From NCBI RefSeq assembly GCF_004151245.1, contig NZ_JUIW01000007.1, positions 211,941 to 275,940 of the forward strand: a stretch of 64,000 bases of DNA, given 5' to 3'. The position numbers and the translations under genes are program-made. Source of the stretch: Flavobacterium beibuense. GTDB taxonomy: Bacteria; Bacteroidota; Bacteroidia; Flavobacteriales; Flavobacteriaceae. Positions 33,659 through 40,720 of the stretch are shown here, one piece after another (the first letter of the stretch is position 1; each line of letters begins with the position of its first letter). The notes under the pieces were generated by a model. The model saw nothing but the letters and a program-made list of their open reading frames with translations. It searched no databases and was not told where the DNA came from.

Positions 33659-34641
33659 GGTTTGTATTTCTCTATATCTATATTATCAGAGGCATGTATA
33701 TTCCCCTGATCGTCTACTATAATACATTCTATGCCCTTAAGCTGGTTTATAAGGTTGAGTCCCGTTTCTACACCCATAACAAAAACCGAAGTGGCAAGAG
33801 CATCGGCAACCTCAGTTGTTTTGGCAAATACCGAAACACTTACAATTCCCGTTGCCGGATAACCCGTGCGCGGGTCTATTATATGTGAATAACGCTTACC
33901 GTTAAACATCACATATTTTTCATAACTGCCAGATGTCTCTACAGCACTGTCTTCCAAAGGGAACATAGCAAATACCTTGCTTTTGTTCATAGGGTTTATT
34001 ATACCCACTGTCCACTGGCTTCCGTCAGGCTGTCTGCCCCAGGCGTTTATATCGCCCGATACATTTACAAGCCCGGAGGTACATCCGTTAGCATAAAGCA
34101 GTTCCTTTATCTTATCGGCTATGTAGCCCTGGCCAATACCGCCAAGCCCAAGCTTCATTCCTTTTTCCTTCAGATAAATAGTGTTGTTCTCTTTATCCAG
34201 AATTATTTTTTGATACCCAATTCTCTCTACTGATTTTTTGATAGCTTCGGGAGAAGGCATCTCTTTCATGCTACCGTCAAACTTCCATATTCTGTCCATA
34301 GAGGCATAAGAAATGTCAAAAGCCCCATCGGTTAGCTTAGAAATCCTGATAGCTCTTTCTACAAGTGCCATTAGCTCATCGCTAACCTTTACGGGCTTTA
34401 TTCCGGCGTTATCATTAATTACCGAAATCTGCGTGGAGGGGATCCAGTCTGATATAATATTTTCAATACGTTTTACTTCTGCTACGGCAAGGTCTATATA
34501 TTTATTTGCCTGTAGGGTGTCTCTTGCAACTACGGTAACCTCAAAAGGACTGCCAAGCATAGACAGTTGTCTTTTATGGGCTATCTGACCGTAACTGCTG
34601 ATAAAACACAGCGTAAACAGAAGCAATAATTTGTTTTTCAT
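33655..34641 (-). CDS. apbE: FAD:protein FMN transferase
   Basis: 328 aa from ATG 34641 (MKNKLLLLFTLCFISSYG-Q signal peptide; the longer ORF start is unlikely because it would overlap the thioredoxin gene). ApbE hallmarks: LGGIGQGYIADKI, ETSGSYEKY, and SHIIDPRTGYP with the Mg-binding Asp region. It attaches FMN through a phosphoester to Thr/Ser of target proteins outside the cytoplasm. In this operon the likely targets are DUF3570 or DUF4266 proteins, since no Rnf/Nqr subunit is present in the window. Confidence 0.93.
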   Translation of the reverse strand: MKNKLLLLFTLCFISSYGQIAHKRQLSMLGSPFEVTVVARDTLQANKYIDLAVAEVKRIENIISDWIPSTQISVINDNAGIKPVKVSDELMALVERAIRISKLTDGAFDISYASMDRIWKFDGSMKEMPSPEAIKKSVERIGYQKIILDKENNTIYLKEKGMKLGLGGIGQGYIADKIKELLYANGCTSGLVNVSGDINAWGRQPDGSQWTVGIINPMNKSKVFAMFPLEDSAVETSGSYEKYVMFNGKRYSHIIDPRTGYPATGIVSVSVFAKTTEVADALATSVFVMGVETGLNLINQLKGIECIIVDDQGNIHASDNIDIEKYKP

Positions 34642-34642
34642 G

Positions 34643-35077
34643 TTATTTTTCAAACGAATGCAATAATGCAATATATTCTTTAGGGCTAATGTTCTTAAAT
34701 CCGGTTTTGCCCAATACTTTTCCCGTCTTGTCTATTACAACTACCAGAGGGAAATTCCCTTCCTGATTGTATTTTTCTGCCAGCTTGTCGTTATGTTCCT
34801 GCTGTGCCTGCAGCAATGCATTTTGTTTCTTTTTAGGAAAATCTGCTTTAAGAAGCACCCATTTTCTGGATGATTCATTTTTAAATTCTTCCGATTGCCA
34901 TATATTCCTGTCAAGTTTAATACATGGTGCACACCAGTCTGATCCTGAGAATACCAAAACTATGTTTTTGTTTTCTCTTGCCGCAAGGGCTTTTGCCTCA
35001 TCTACATTATATTTCCAATCCTGGGCAAAGCAGGTTGCACTTATAAATAGTAGTAGTGATAACAGTGCTGTTTTCAT
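34643..35077 (-). CDS. Secreted thioredoxin-fold protein (WCAPC)
   Basis: 144 aa from ATG 35077. Signal peptide MKTALLSLLLFISATCFA-QD, then a thioredoxin domain with VFSGSDWCAPCIKLD, where the CAPC redox pair sits near residue 46. LVVVIDKTGKVLGKTGF covers the rest of the fold. It acts outside the cytoplasm as a thiol oxidoreductase. It heads the operon: ATG of apbE begins 1 bp after its stop. An OmpR-type direct repeat lies 62-78 bp upstream. Confidence 0.88.
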   Translation of the reverse strand: MKTALLSLLLFISATCFAQDWKYNVDEAKALAARENKNIVLVFSGSDWCAPCIKLDRNIWQSEEFKNESSRKWVLLKADFPKKKQNALLQAQQEHNDKLAEKYNQEGNFPLVVVIDKTGKVLGKTGFKNISPKEYIALLHSFEK

Positions 35078-35138
35078 AAGAATAAATTTATACAAATTAA
35101 CGGAGAGATTGAGCTTGTAAATATGTGGGAAACATATT

Positions 35139-35155
35139 CTTAAGAAAATTTTAAG
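35139..35155 (-). promoter_or_regulatory. PmrA-box-like direct repeat (CTTAAG-N5-TTTAAG)
   Basis: Plus-strand CTTAAG (35139-35144), 5 bp AAAAT, TTTAAG (35150-35155): two direct half-sites with 11 bp period, matching the [C/T]TTAAG-N5-[C/T]TTAAG pattern of OmpR-family regulators such as PmrA and QseB. It is upstream of the thioredoxin-led operon that encodes such a regulator, and could also serve the divergent NlpC/P60 gene. Confidence 0.6.
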
Positions 35156-35248
35156 AAACGGAATCCTCACTGAATGGGTAAATGAATGTTATAATAATTT
35201 TAGGATAATTAGGACTTATATTTTATAACTTACAGAAAACGAGAGCAA

Positions 35249-35785
35249 ATGAATATATGTATTAAAAATGTAGGGCTATTCGCATTGTTTATTATAATGT
35301 CTTGTGGCGATAAAAAAGAGGCGTCTGCAAAAAGTGATGCTGTATCAGAAAACAGGGTCGAGGTTCAGGTTGTTGAAAATAAATCATCAAAGAGAGATTC
35401 AATTATTGACTTTGCAAAACAGTATATGGGTACGCCTTATTGTTATGCAGGTAATACTCCCGAAAAAGGGTTTGACTGTTCGGGATTTGTAAACTTTGTA
35501 TTTGCTAATTTCAGGATAGATTTACCCCGTAGTTCCTCTGATTTTAAGGATTTGGGTACACCTCTTGAACCCGAAGAGTTCAGGAAAGGAGATATATTAG
35601 TGTTTTATGGATATCAGGACAGTAACTCCATTGGTCATTTAGGTATAATATATGAAGCAAACGGTATGGATTCTAAATTTATACATGCGTCTTCAGGATC
35701 AGAATATGCCGTTACCATTAGTGAACTTAATTCTGACCATTATTCCAAAAGGTTTTTCAAATGTATTGATGTGATTAGCCCATAA
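35249..35785 (+). CDS. NlpC/P60 (C40) cell-wall peptidase lipoprotein
   Basis: 178 aa. Signal with lipobox ending at Cys19 (FIIMSCGDKK). NlpC/P60 catalytic residues: Cys in GFDCSGFVNFV, His in SIGHLGIIYE and the third polar residue His in FIHASSG. It cleaves peptide bonds in peptidoglycan stem peptides (gamma-D-Glu-diamino acid type). Its 3' end overlaps the convergent LysR gene by 11 bp with no terminator. A linker of about 30 charged residues follows the lipobox. Confidence 0.9.
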   Translation: MNICIKNVGLFALFIIMSCGDKKEASAKSDAVSENRVEVQVVENKSSKRDSIIDFAKQYMGTPYCYAGNTPEKGFDCSGFVNFVFANFRIDLPRSSSDFKDLGTPLEPEEFRKGDILVFYGYQDSNSIGHLGIIYEANGMDSKFIHASSGSEYAVTISELNSDHYSKRFFKCIDVISP

Positions 35786-36671
35786 CCTCCCTGAAGATTT
35801 TTTTGATGCTTTCTATCTCATCGGCATAGATCGTTTTTTTACGGGTCCCAAAATTTAAAGTATTTACTACTTTACTGTTGCCTTCCCATAACTTTTTTAT
35901 TTGTCCGTTTTCAATCTCCTTTTTACATAAAAAGTCGGGTATAACTGCCAGTCCTACGCCACTACTTAGACATCTTACTATAGAGTTAAGGTTGGGTACT
36001 ATATAATTGGGCCTAAAATCAGGATGTTTGTTAAAGTTCAACTGCCAAAATCGCCTTAAGTGTTCCATGTCCCCGGTTGTACCATACCATTTTTCGCTTT
36101 TAAGCCATGTTTCCATTTCAGTTATATTGTTTTCTTTTAAAAGTTTCTGGAATGCCTTATCATTGGTGTGGTTTCCGCCTACAAGAATTATGGTTTCAGA
36201 CGAAAAAGGGTCATATTCTATATCCTTACTTGTTACCGCTTGTGGGGTGATAATTAAATCCAGTATACCTTTTTCAAGACTGTCTACCATTTCAGGATAT
36301 TCTCCAAACCTGATAATAATATTAAAAGGCAGGGTAGCAATATAAGGTTCGAGTGTGGTTTGAAAAGTTTCAAAACACATACCTATACTTATAGTTGGAG
36401 TATGTTTTTCTGTACTTCGCTGAAAGCTTTTCTCTGCTTCTTCAAGTTTGCCTATAGCCTCTGTAATAAAATTATATAATGTTTTCCCTCTTTCGGTAGG
36501 TATCATTCGGCGGCCCCGTCTTTCAAAAAGTTTATAACCCGTATAATTCTCCAATGAACTTAAATGCAGACTTACTCCGGGTTGAGAGATAAATAGTTCT
36601 TCGGCTGCGCCCGTTAATGTACCTGTTTTATATATAGTTTTAAAAGTGCGATACCATTCTAAGTTTACCAT
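35775..36671 (-). CDS. LysR-type transcriptional regulator
   Basis: 298 aa. N-terminal winged HTH: MVNLEWYRTFKTIYKTGTLT, GAAEELFISQPGVSLHLSSLE and LFERRGRRMIPTERG, the classic LysR pattern. The C-terminal periplasmic-binding-protein-like effector domain spans about 90-290. It diverges from an NAD(P)H-quinone reductase gene 104 bp away. The intergenic region holds a 14 bp palindrome and -7 elements for both genes, so it very probably controls the reductase and itself. Confidence 0.93.
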   Translation of the reverse strand: MVNLEWYRTFKTIYKTGTLTGAAEELFISQPGVSLHLSSLENYTGYKLFERRGRRMIPTERGKTLYNFITEAIGKLEEAEKSFQRSTEKHTPTISIGMCFETFQTTLEPYIATLPFNIIIRFGEYPEMVDSLEKGILDLIITPQAVTSKDIEYDPFSSETIILVGGNHTNDKAFQKLLKENNITEMETWLKSEKWYGTTGDMEHLRRFWQLNFNKHPDFRPNYIVPNLNSIVRCLSSGVGLAVIPDFLCKKEIENGQIKKLWEGNSKVVNTLNFGTRKKTIYADEIESIKKIFREVMG

Positions 36672-36680
36672 GATTTATCT

Positions 36681-36694
36681 ATTATAATTATAAT
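36681..36694. promoter_or_regulatory. Palindrome ATTATAATTATAAT, candidate LysR operator
   Basis: Perfect 14 bp palindrome between the lysR ATG (36671) and its -7 element (36696-36703, minus TACATTTG), so it overlaps the lysR start of transcription. This position would give autorepression. Confidence 0.5.
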
Positions 36695-36695
36695 G

Positions 36696-36703
36696 CAAAT
36701 GTA
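36696..36703 (-). promoter_or_regulatory. -7 element TACATTTG of the LysR gene
   Basis: Minus-strand match to TANNTTTG, 25 bp before ATG 36671. Confidence 0.5.
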
Positions 36704-36739
36704 TGAATTATGTTATTTTTATAATACTTATCCCTGTCA

Positions 36740-36747
36740 TAACTTTG
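36740..36747 (+). promoter_or_regulatory. -7 element TAACTTTG of the quinone reductase gene
   Basis: Plus-strand match to TANNTTTG. It puts transcription start near 36753, so ATG 36776 rather than ATG 36752 is the likely start codon. Confidence 0.55.
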
Positions 36748-36775
36748 CAGTATGAAATTTTATAAAGTAAAGAAC

Positions 36776-37369
36776 ATGAAGAAAATATTTGTAATAAACG
36801 GTGGGCAAAAGTTTGGACACTCGGGAGGGAAATTCAATGAAACAGTTACCAATGAAACGGTTAACTTTTTTAATAGCTATCCTGAATTTGAAGTGAAGCT
36901 TACTAATATAGGAGAGGGGTATGATGCAGATGAAGAAGTAAATAAATTTACATGGGCCGATGTGATAATTTATCATACGCCTATATGGTGGTTTCAGTTG
37001 CCTCATGATTTTAAAAAGTATATAGATGAGGTGTTTACTGCAGGCCATGCAAAAGGTATTTATAAAAGTGACGGACGCAGTTCTGATAATCCTGCTGTTA
37101 ATTATGGGACAGGAGGAATGCTTCACGGGAGGAAATATATGCTTACCACATCATGGAACGCTCCCAAGGAAGCTTTTACCTTACCAGGAGAGTTCTTTAT
37201 GGAGAAAAGTGTGGATGAAGGACCATTGTTTGGTTTTCACAGGATGAATGCTTTTACAGGTATGCAGCCATTAAAAAGTATTCACTTTCATGATATTGAA
37301 AAGAATGCCAATGTGCAAAAGGATATGAAGGAATATAATAATCACCTGCAGCAAGTATTTACTAAATAG
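36776..37369 (+). CDS. mdaB: NAD(P)H-dependent quinone reductase, MdaB-like
   Basis: 197 aa flavodoxin-like fold protein. MKKIFVINGGQKFGHSGGKFN is the FMN phosphate-binding start of the MdaB branch. YHTPIWWFQLPHDFKKYIDEV and YGTGGMLHGRKYML supply the isoalloxazine-binding segments. MdaB reduces quinones with NAD(P)H by two electrons, protecting against redox cycling. Divergent LysR gene suggests induction by quinone-like compounds. ATG 36776 chosen because of the -7 element at 36740. Confidence 0.88.
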   Translation: MKKIFVINGGQKFGHSGGKFNETVTNETVNFFNSYPEFEVKLTNIGEGYDADEEVNKFTWADVIIYHTPIWWFQLPHDFKKYIDEVFTAGHAKGIYKSDGRSSDNPAVNYGTGGMLHGRKYMLTTSWNAPKEAFTLPGEFFMEKSVDEGPLFGFHRMNAFTGMQPLKSIHFHDIEKNANVQKDMKEYNNHLQQVFTK

Positions 37370-37375
37370 TATAAA

Positions 37376-37401
37376 AAAAGCCCCTCTGTAGAGGGGCTTT
37401 T
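37376..37401. terminator. Bidirectional intrinsic terminator
   Basis: AAAAGCCCCTC-TGTA-GAGGGGCTTTT between the reductase and the convergent L,D-transpeptidase gene. Confidence 0.9.
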
Positions 37402-37406
37402 AGCTT

Positions 37407-38987
37407 TTACATATATAGCATATCTGCCAGTCGATCATCTCGGTCGTATACATCATCAAAGAATACTACATTACCGTTTTTATCTGCCCAGGCAGTAAAA
37501 TAGGTTAGAAATACGGGGATTTTCTGTTTTAGCGAATAACTGTTTTCTGTACTTTTGTGCATGGCCGCATCAACCTGTTTTTCTGTCCAGCCACCATCTT
37601 TTCCTGTTATGGCAATAGCAAGCTCACGAGCTTTTTGTACCCTTACACAGCCATGACTAAAGGCTCTGTCCTCTTTATTGAAAAGGCTTTTTGCAGGTGT
37701 GTCATGCAGGTATATGTTGTTTGAGTTAGGAAACATGAATTTTACAAGCCCAAGAGAATTATTTTTCCCCGGTTTTTGCCTTACGCTCTTACCGTTCCAC
37801 TCCATATTATGTTGTGCAAGGTAGTTAGGGTTTTTGGCAATAGCAGGTTCAATCTCATTTTTAAGGATACTTTGCGGCACATTCCAGTAAGGGCTAAATA
37901 CTATATAACTCATTTCTCCGCTAAAAATAACAGTTTTGTGTAGTTCTTTACCTACCACAACCCTTGATATTAGTACAGTATCCTTATCCCTGAAATAATA
38001 TAATCTGTAAGATGGTATATTTACGGCAATATATTCTTTTTCATTATTAATAGAAGACGGAACCCAACGGCAACGCTCCATATTTACTGTTATGGTTTTA
38101 ATGCGGTCTTCAACAGGAATATTAAGTTCGTTTACTATAGATTTGGTAATTGTACTGTCAGGATCCCTGTGATGAACACTTTCATAAGTATTGATAGCCT
38201 TAAGTAATTCGTTATCAAAAACAGTGCTTTTAGAGTCGTTACTTATGTATCCTTCTATAAACAGCCTGTTTCTAACCTGAGCTACTGCCTGAGCAGAATC
38301 TCCCAGCTTGATTGATTTTGTACCTTCATCAAGGGTAATTTTACCCCAACCACCTTTTTTCTGAATAATCCTGTACTTTTCAAGGCCTTTACGAAGATTA
38401 TAATATTGTGTAAACACTTCTTCCTTGTCCTTTTTAATAAGTTCAGGTTTTTTCATGAGTGTATCCAAATAGCTTACATAGTCTACCCTGTCACGAGGCA
38501 GATACCATCCTGTTTCTTTACTTTGTTCAGGATCAAGCCCCTGAAGTACATTTTTTGCGTAGTAAAAATACATAGAACTTACTAATAGTTCCGATTCTAC
38601 ATCTGGCTCATTATTTCCTCTGTAAAATAACTGGTCCAGCGTATCTTTATAAGGCATATTTTTCTTTACACCTTCTTCTTCAAGATTTGAAGAAAGATGA
38701 TGCAATACATCGGCAAACTCTATAAGTCCTTTTTTGTCGTGCCAAATATAATGGTCGTGCTTTTGGTAAAGTTTTCTTACTTCTCCTTCAAAGTCTTTAA
38801 ACTTGGGGTACTTAGCAAAAAAGGAGTCAAAATTTGTAGTATCTATAGGTATTACATTATCATGATCATGCACATCTGCACGTGCAATTTCATCCATTTC
38901 TTTTTCTTCTTCGGTTTTCTTTTTACATGATATTACTGATACTATGCAGGTTATCATTAAAAGAGCAGCTATTAAGTGTTTTTTCAT
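37407..38987 (-). CDS. L,D-transpeptidase (YcbB/LdtD-like) lipoprotein
   Basis: 526 aa. Signal ending in a lipobox (IVSVISC, Cys21). A scaffold region with a peptidoglycan-binding-like fold (about 200-300, GDSAQAVAQVRNRLFIEGYI) precedes the YkuD catalytic domain. The active site is SHGCVRVQKARELA with catalytic Cys and upstream YLHDTPAKSLF. It forms 3-3 cross-links in, or attaches proteins to, peptidoglycan. Length and domain order match the long YcbB-type enzymes of Bacteroidota. Confidence 0.92.
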   Translation of the reverse strand: MKKHLIAALLMITCIVSVISCKKKTEEEKEMDEIARADVHDHDNVIPIDTTNFDSFFAKYPKFKDFEGEVRKLYQKHDHYIWHDKKGLIEFADVLHHLSSNLEEEGVKKNMPYKDTLDQLFYRGNNEPDVESELLVSSMYFYYAKNVLQGLDPEQSKETGWYLPRDRVDYVSYLDTLMKKPELIKKDKEEVFTQYYNLRKGLEKYRIIQKKGGWGKITLDEGTKSIKLGDSAQAVAQVRNRLFIEGYISNDSKSTVFDNELLKAINTYESVHHRDPDSTITKSIVNELNIPVEDRIKTITVNMERCRWVPSSINNEKEYIAVNIPSYRLYYFRDKDTVLISRVVVGKELHKTVIFSGEMSYIVFSPYWNVPQSILKNEIEPAIAKNPNYLAQHNMEWNGKSVRQKPGKNNSLGLVKFMFPNSNNIYLHDTPAKSLFNKEDRAFSHGCVRVQKARELAIAITGKDGGWTEKQVDAAMHKSTENSYSLKQKIPVFLTYFTAWADKNGNVVFFDDVYDRDDRLADMLYM

Positions 38988-39141
38988 ATTTCTAAAACTT
39001 TTTTTCTAAAATTACACAAAAAAACATCTTGATAATTTGTTTTAATAGAAATCTAATTTATATTTAACTAAAGTTTATTAATTTTCGGATTTTTGATTTT
39101 CTTTAATCTTAAAATTTTAAACAATTAATAAAATTTTAGCA

Positions 39142-39170
39142 TACTTTTGTTTCAGGTGTACTTACATTTG
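39142..39170 (+). promoter_or_regulatory. Two candidate -7 elements for a small gene
   Basis: TACTTTTG (39142-39149) and TACATTTG (39163-39170) both match TANNTTTG; no -33 TTG at normal spacing. The second sits 20-26 bp before the candidate ATGs at 39191 and 39197 and makes the longer ORF start at 39170 unlikely. Confidence 0.4.
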
Positions 39171-39196
39171 TGATATATAGCATTAATTGCATGATT

Positions 39197-39451
39197 ATGT
39201 CAGAATATGTAAGTTTAGGAAAAAGAGTAAGTGTTTCTGCAATAAGGGATTATCTGTTTGCAAAGAAAATTGACAAGGGTGATTCTCTCATATTGAATAT
39301 TGCAGATTATGAACACGTTTTAGAAGAAATAAAGAAATCAGGAGAACCTGTTGATATTCCGCTAAATATTTTTGGCGTACTTATTGTTAAGGATAGAAAC
39401 GGGGATGTACCTATTGGAAAAGTACAGATTGTTGAAGATGACAAAATGTAG
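39197..39451 (+). CDS. Small hypothetical protein
   Basis: 84 aa from ATG 39197 (MSEYVSLGKRVSVSAIRDYL); ATG 39191 is an alternative. Cytoplasmic, no signal or membrane segment. It has a compact pattern of strand and helix: DSLILNIADYEHVLEEIKKS and PLNIFGVLIVKD. No family recognised. It has its own promoter candidates and a terminator directly after, so it is probably monocistronic. Confidence 0.6.
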   Translation: MSEYVSLGKRVSVSAIRDYLFAKKIDKGDSLILNIADYEHVLEEIKKSGEPVDIPLNIFGVLIVKDRNGDVPIGKVQIVEDDKM

Positions 39452-39477
39452 AGGTTACAATCTCCATTTTATTACAG

Positions 39478-39512
39478 AAAAAAGCTTCGTAGTAGTGCCC
39501 GAAGCTTTTTTT
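39478..39512 (+). terminator. Intrinsic terminator
   Basis: AAAAAGCTTCG (39479-39489) pairs with CGAAGCTTTTT (39500-39510) around a 10-nt loop and runs into a T tract. Confidence 0.85.
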
Positions 39513-39590
39513 ATTTCCTTTAAAAAATTGATTATCTTTATATTACAGATTTTCTCCCATCGTATTTTTAAAAATTAAATTACTGATAGC

Positions 39591-39959
39591 GTGGATTATA
39601 TAGGTTCAAACATTAAATATTTGTGTGATAAATTTAATATGTCTCAGGACGATTTTGGGGCCGAATTCGGACTTAAAAAAAGTGTAGTGGGGACATATAT
39701 AAGAGGGATTTCACATCCTAAAATTGAAATTATTCAAAATATATGCGATAAGTATAATCTTACTCTGGATGAATTTATAAAAGAAGATATTAGTACTAAA
39801 CAAACTACACATATATCTGCCTCGGGAACAAACGGTACTATTGATGCAGCAGATTTATACAAGGCAGAGAACAGGGCGTTACAAAAAACCATAGAAGCCC
39901 AATGGCAAACTATAGAGGCCATGAAAATTACTATTGATACTTTACTTAATAAGCAATAA
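39591..39959 (+). CDS. XRE-family HTH regulator with C-terminal helix (GTG start)
   Basis: 122 aa, GTG start (VDYIGSNIKYLCDKFNMSQD). The HTH spans about 5-62: MSQDDFGAEFGLKKSVVGTYIRG is the recognition region. A low-complexity linker with THISASGTNG and a C-terminal predicted coiled coil (YKAENRALQKTIEAQWQTIE) follow. This HTH-linker-coiled-coil layout is common in flavobacteria for small dimeric regulators. No ATG is available in frame before the HTH. It is 20 bp upstream of the 90 aa gene. Confidence 0.82.
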   Translation: MDYIGSNIKYLCDKFNMSQDDFGAEFGLKKSVVGTYIRGISHPKIEIIQNICDKYNLTLDEFIKEDISTKQTTHISASGTNGTIDAADLYKAENRALQKTIEAQWQTIEAMKITIDTLLNKQ

Positions 39960-39979
39960 CAGGTTATAAATTAAACAGT

Positions 39980-40252
39980 ATGAAAGAGAATTTTAAGGTT
40001 ATACTAACCGCTTTTGAGGAAGCCGGTATAGAAATGGGAACAGTTCAGTTTAGTATTACCGAATATTCCTTAAAAACAAGGCTTAGTTTCAAATTTGAAA
40101 ATTTTTCGGAATTTTTGGAATTTCTCCAGTTGCATAAATCTAATGATGCTGATAAAGTAGCTGATATTCATAACATTATAGTGGAGCAGGGGATAAACCC
40201 GGAAAGTTTTTTTTATGTAAACTTTTTTAAATCAAAAGTAACCGAATTGTAA
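39980..40252 (+). CDS. Small hypothetical protein next to the XRE regulator
   Basis: 90 aa, starting MKENFKVILTAFEEAGIEMG and ending FFKSKVTEL. Cytoplasmic, with a helical, acidic midsection (DADKVADIHNIIVEQG). Twenty bases separate it from the XRE gene, so it is probably co-transcribed and may be its target or partner. AT-rich. No recognised family; not a recognised toxin or antitoxin. Confidence 0.55.
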   Translation: MKENFKVILTAFEEAGIEMGTVQFSITEYSLKTRLSFKFENFSEFLEFLQLHKSNDADKVADIHNIIVEQGINPESFFYVNFFKSKVTEL

Positions 40253-40320
40253 GGTGTTTTAACGTATGTTAAAGTCAGAAAATTTATCAGAAAAAAAAGT
40301 TAATAGTAGATAATAATTTC

Positions 40321-40328
40321 TAATTTTG
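40321..40328 (+). promoter_or_regulatory. -7 element TAATTTTG
   Basis: Match to TANNTTTG placing transcription start near 40335, before the folded region at 40352-40417. Confidence 0.45.
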
Positions 40329-40351
40329 CCCGATATATGTATGTAATGGAG

Positions 40352-40417
40352 TAAGAGCAAGCTAAAGTTTGCAGGTAAAGAAAAAGCATGCATTTTCCCA
40401 CCAGCTTTACACTCTTA
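40352..40417 (+). ncRNA. Possible structured leader or small RNA
   Basis: TAAGAG (40352-40357) pairs with CTCTTA (40412-40417). Inside lie a hairpin CAAGC-TAAA-GTTTG (40358-40371) and a stem GTAAAG/CTTTAC (40375-40380/40405-40410), giving a three-way-junction-like fold. It sits between a -7 element and the 79 aa membrane protein gene 29 bp downstream. No known riboswitch consensus recognised. No T-tract terminator follows, so a leader role is as likely as a free RNA. Confidence 0.4.
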
Positions 40418-40446
40418 TTTAATTATTTATTGCTAAAGAAAAGAAA

Positions 40447-40686
40447 ATGAAGCTGTTCTCACTACTGCTGTCAATTATTGTTTTTACTATATCATTATAC
40501 TTTTTTAGTATTAAGATTGGCTATGTAAATAGCCTGGATGATGTAATTTATATTTCCCTTCTGGTTACACTTATGGCTATTTGTGTTGTAGGGGTCATTA
40601 TTAATTGGGAGATATTTAAAAAGAAAGATAAAAGTAAGGTTATACTGTTTGTAAGTAATAGCTTTTCTAAAAAACATAAGAAATAA
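40447..40686 (+). CDS. Small two-helix membrane protein
   Basis: 79 aa. Two membrane helices (LFSLLLSIIVFTISLYFFSI and VIYISLLVTLMAICVVGVII) with a short loop and a long basic C-terminal tail (KKKDKSK and FSKKHKK). No family recognised. A terminator follows immediately. It is preceded by the candidate structured leader at 40352-40417, so expression may be controlled post-transcriptionally. Confidence 0.6.
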   Translation: MKLFSLLLSIIVFTISLYFFSIKIGYVNSLDDVIYISLLVTLMAICVVGVIINWEIFKKKDKSKVILFVSNSFSKKHKK

Positions 40687-40715
40687 AAAACTCCGCATTA
40701 AGCGGAGTTTTTTAT
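40687..40715. terminator. Bidirectional intrinsic terminator
   Basis: AAAACTCCGC-ATTAA-GCGGAGTTTT with flanking A and T tracts, between convergent genes. Confidence 0.9.
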
Positions 40716-40720
40716 TTTAT

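Noticed and set aside
35775..35785. Possible frameshift where NlpC/P60 and LysR genes overlap
   Set aside because: The two genes are convergent and both domain sets are complete; it is a tail-to-tail overlap, not a broken gene.
36737..37126. 129 aa minus-strand ORF over the quinone reductase gene
   Set aside because: Antisense to an intact flavodoxin-like gene; composition is that of a shadow.
39591..39959. Possible HipB-type antitoxin for the HipA-like kinase
   Set aside because: It lies 12 kb away, is linked to other genes, and has a coiled-coil tail unlike HipB.
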